DNA of 64,000 nt from Luteolibacter sp. LG18. GTDB lineage: Bacteria; Verrucomicrobiota; Verrucomicrobiia; Verrucomicrobiales; Akkermansiaceae. Positions 62,609 to 64,000 of this stretch are shown one piece after another. The stretch covers positions 2,356,001 through 2,420,000 of the forward strand of contig NZ_AP024600.1 of assembly GCF_036322585.1 (NCBI RefSeq). Reading direction: 5' to 3'. The notes below the pieces were generated by a model, which ran no database searches, had not been told where the DNA came from, and was given only the letters and a program-made list of their open reading frames with translations. The position numbers and the translations under genes are program-made. The first letter of the stretch is position 1, and each line of letters opens with the position of its first letter.

Positions 62609-63103
62609 TTAGTCCCAGCCGCCGCCGCCACCCTTGTAGCCGCCGCCGCCACCGCCACGGCGATCGCCGTAACCGCCGCCGCCGCCGCCCTTGTAGCCGC
62701 CGCCACCACCGCCACGGCGTTCGCCGTAACCGCCGCCGCCGCCGCCACCCTTGTAGCCACCGCCGCCGCCGCCACCTTTGTAGCCGCCGCCGCCACCACC
62801 TTTGTAGCCACCGCCGCCACCGCCCTTGTAGCCACCGCCGCCACCACCGAAGCCCTTGTTTTCCTTGGGCTCGGAAGCATTCACGCGGAGGGCACGGCCC
62901 TGGAGGTCATAGCCGTTCAGGGCCTCGACAGCTGCTTCGATCTGGCTCTGATCGCCGAGGGTCACGAATGCGAAACCCTTCGAGCGACCGGTTTCACGGT
63001 CGGTGATGATTTTGACCCGATCAACCGGGCCGTACGAGGCGAAGAGACCAGTGATGTCTTCTTCCGTCGCGGTGTAGGGCAGGTTGCCCACGTAGATGTC
63101 CAT
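62609..63103 (-). CDS. RRM RNA-binding protein with glycine-rich tail
   Basis: About 164 residues from the ATG at 63103. The RNA-recognition motif covers residues 1-80: RNP2 IYVGNL (3-8) and RNP1 KGFAFVTL (42-49). The remaining 80 residues are a Gly-rich tail of GGGGGGYKG units with two GDRR/GERR breaks. Such small RRM-Gly proteins are cold-shock or RNA-chaperone-like proteins in cyanobacteria and many other bacteria. The tail DNA (62620-62850) is a direct repeat and prone to length change. A TTG at 63112 is also in frame, but the ATG gives the usual MDIYVGNLPY start. Confidence 0.92.
   Translation of the reverse strand: MDIYVGNLPYTATEEDITGLFASYGPVDRVKIITDRETGRSKGFAFVTLGDQSQIEAAVEALNGYDLQGRALRVNASEPKENKGFGGGGGGYKGGGGGGYKGGGGGGYKGGGGGGGYKGGGGGGGYGERRGGGGGGYKGGGGGGYGDRRGGGGGGYKGGGGGWD
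62618..62852 (-). repeat. Tandem Gly-Gly-Tyr-Lys coding repeats
   Basis: About nine units coding for GGGGGGYKG or GGGGYGxRRG, differing by one or two Gly codons. The variation in unit length suggests slippage. Confidence 0.85.
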
Positions 63104-63250
63104 TTGCTTCAATTCTCAGATTACGCCATCACGCTGAACACTTCCTGAGACCATGGCGTGGGAGACCAGACGAAGCGCGTCCCTACCAGGCAAGCCCGGA
63201 GGACCGCACATGCATAAGCGTGGATGTGTTCGGCTGGCAAGTAATTATTT

Positions 63251-64000
63251 TCAAGCGCTTGCGTGCCGGAAGGGTGGACGGACCGGGATCCCTCGTTCGG
63301 CGAAATGACGCTTCGCCTCTCCCACCGTGTGTTTGCCGAAGTGGAAGATGCTGGCGGCGAGGACGGCGTCCGCCTTGCCTTTTTCGAGAACGTCCACCAT
63401 GTGATCGAGATTTCCCGCGCCACCGCTGGCGATCACGGGGATGCCCACGGCTTCGGAAACGGCGGCGGTGAGGCCGAGGTCGTAGCCGGCCTGGGTGCCA
63501 TCGGCGTCCATGCTGGTGAGCAGGATTTCACCGGCGCCGCGGCGCCAGACTTCCTTCGCCCACTCCACGGCATCGAGACCTACGGGCGTGCGGCCACCGT
63601 GGGTGTAGACGCCCCATTTGCCCGGGCCCTCGCTCTTCGCATCGATCGCGACCACGATGCACTGGCTGCCGAAGGCCTTGGCTCCGGCGTCCACCAGGCC
63701 GGGATTGGTCACGGCGGAGGTGTTCACGCCGACCTTGTCGGCTCCGGCCATCAGCATCTCGTGCATGTTCTCCACGCTGCGGATGCCGCCGCCCACGGTG
63801 AGCGGGATGAAGCAATGCTGCGCGGTGCGGCGGACGACATCGACCATGGTGCCGCGGTTGTCGGAGGAGGCGGTGATGTCGAGGAAGACGAGCTCGTCGG
63901 CCTGTTGGGCGTTGTAGGCCATGGCCGCTTCCACGGGATCGCCGGCATCGATGAGGTCGACGAAGTTGACGCCCTTGACCACACGGCCATCGGTCACGTC
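63251..64000 (-). CDS. hisF: Imidazole glycerol phosphate synthase cyclase subunit, 5' end beyond window
   Basis: A 249-residue C-terminal part. The frame is open to the right edge ([18 protein letters not shown]), so the first roughly ten residues are missing; a full HisF has about 255. The barrel motifs are clear: [51 protein letters not shown] with the catalytic Asp, [20 protein letters not shown] and [13 protein letters not shown]. It condenses ammonia with PRFAR in histidine synthesis. Its partner hisH should lie nearby outside the window. Confidence 0.96.
   Translation of the reverse strand, partial: DVTDGRVVKGVNFVDLIDAGDPVEAAMAYNAQQADELVFLDITASSDNRGTMVDVVRRTAQHCFIPLTVGGGIRSVENMHEMLMAGADKVGVNTSAVTNPGLVDAGAKAFGSQCIVVAIDAKSEGPGKWGVYTHGGRTPVGLDAVEWAKEVWRRGAGEILLTSMDADGTQAGYDLGLTAAVSEAVGIPVIASGGAGNLDHMVDVLEKGKADAVLAASIFHFGKHTVGEAKRHFAERGIPVRPPFRHASA

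Noticed and set aside
62618-62852. Possible CRISPR array because of regular short repeats
   Set aside because: The repeats are in-frame Gly codons within an RRM gene with no unique spacers.

Overview
The window is GC-rich chromosomal DNA of a Gram-negative bacterium, most likely a verrucomicrobium of the Luteolibacter/Haloferula type. The evidence is the gene mix: a PEP-CTERM protein, a DUF1552/DUF1592 (planctomycete-type cytochrome c) pair, a sigma-70/FecR-LamG pair, a very large autotransporter-associated beta-strand-repeat protein and a multi-domain secreted sulfatase. This is inference from gene families, not a database match. I see no insertion sequence, prophage, CRISPR array or rRNA; there is one tRNA (His).

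Layout. 1-6.3 kb: a membrane protein cut by the left edge, a secreted DUF1080-like protein, a PAS/SpoIIE phosphatase, a YihY-family membrane protein, and a tight gmk-coaC operon. 6.3-11.1 kb: two paralogous outer-membrane barrels around a small membrane-anchored protein, then mutS. 11.2-12.4 kb: a cytochrome b562-like protein and an L,D-transpeptidase lipoprotein. 12.4-17.7 kb: a glycogen/alpha-glucan module (GH31, divergent from a GT4/5 synthase and a GH57 enzyme). 17.8-27.7 kb: an accessory surface region with a PEP-CTERM protein, a sulfatase, the sigma/FecR-LamG pair, and convergent DUF1552 and DUF1592 genes. 27.8-30.1 kb: esterase, glutaredoxin and tyrS. 30.3-36.6 kb: a single 2,094-residue beta-strand-repeat protein. 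36.8-48.2 kb: lipase-like lipoprotein, membrane proteins, tRNA-His, rnc, a LamG/calcium-repeat protein, a TIM-barrel isomerase, a GYF-domain protein, a DUF255 protein, a large hypothetical and a SnoaL-like protein. 48.4-54.5 kb: addB-addA (double-strand-break repair) and rpmB. 54.7-64 kb: an ATP-grasp-like protein, ruvA, a small DNA-binding-like protein, an isolated nuoA, a Dabb protein, a HerA-type ATPase, a stand-alone EF-G domain-IV-like protein, alr, a glycine-rich RRM protein and a partial hisF.

How it fits together. Housekeeping functions (nucleotide and CoA synthesis, mismatch and recombination repair, translation, cell wall, histidine) are interleaved with exported proteins suited to polysaccharide capture and breakdown. 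The sigma/FecR-LamG pair is a plausible local regulator of surface genes. Most genes lack an obvious Shine-Dalgarno site; the two clear ones sit before translationally coupled second genes (FecR-LamG and addA). Good hairpin terminators separate many convergent units. Two gene-free stretches (54.55-54.74 and 58.05-58.41 kb) carry related palindromic repeats in opposite orientation.
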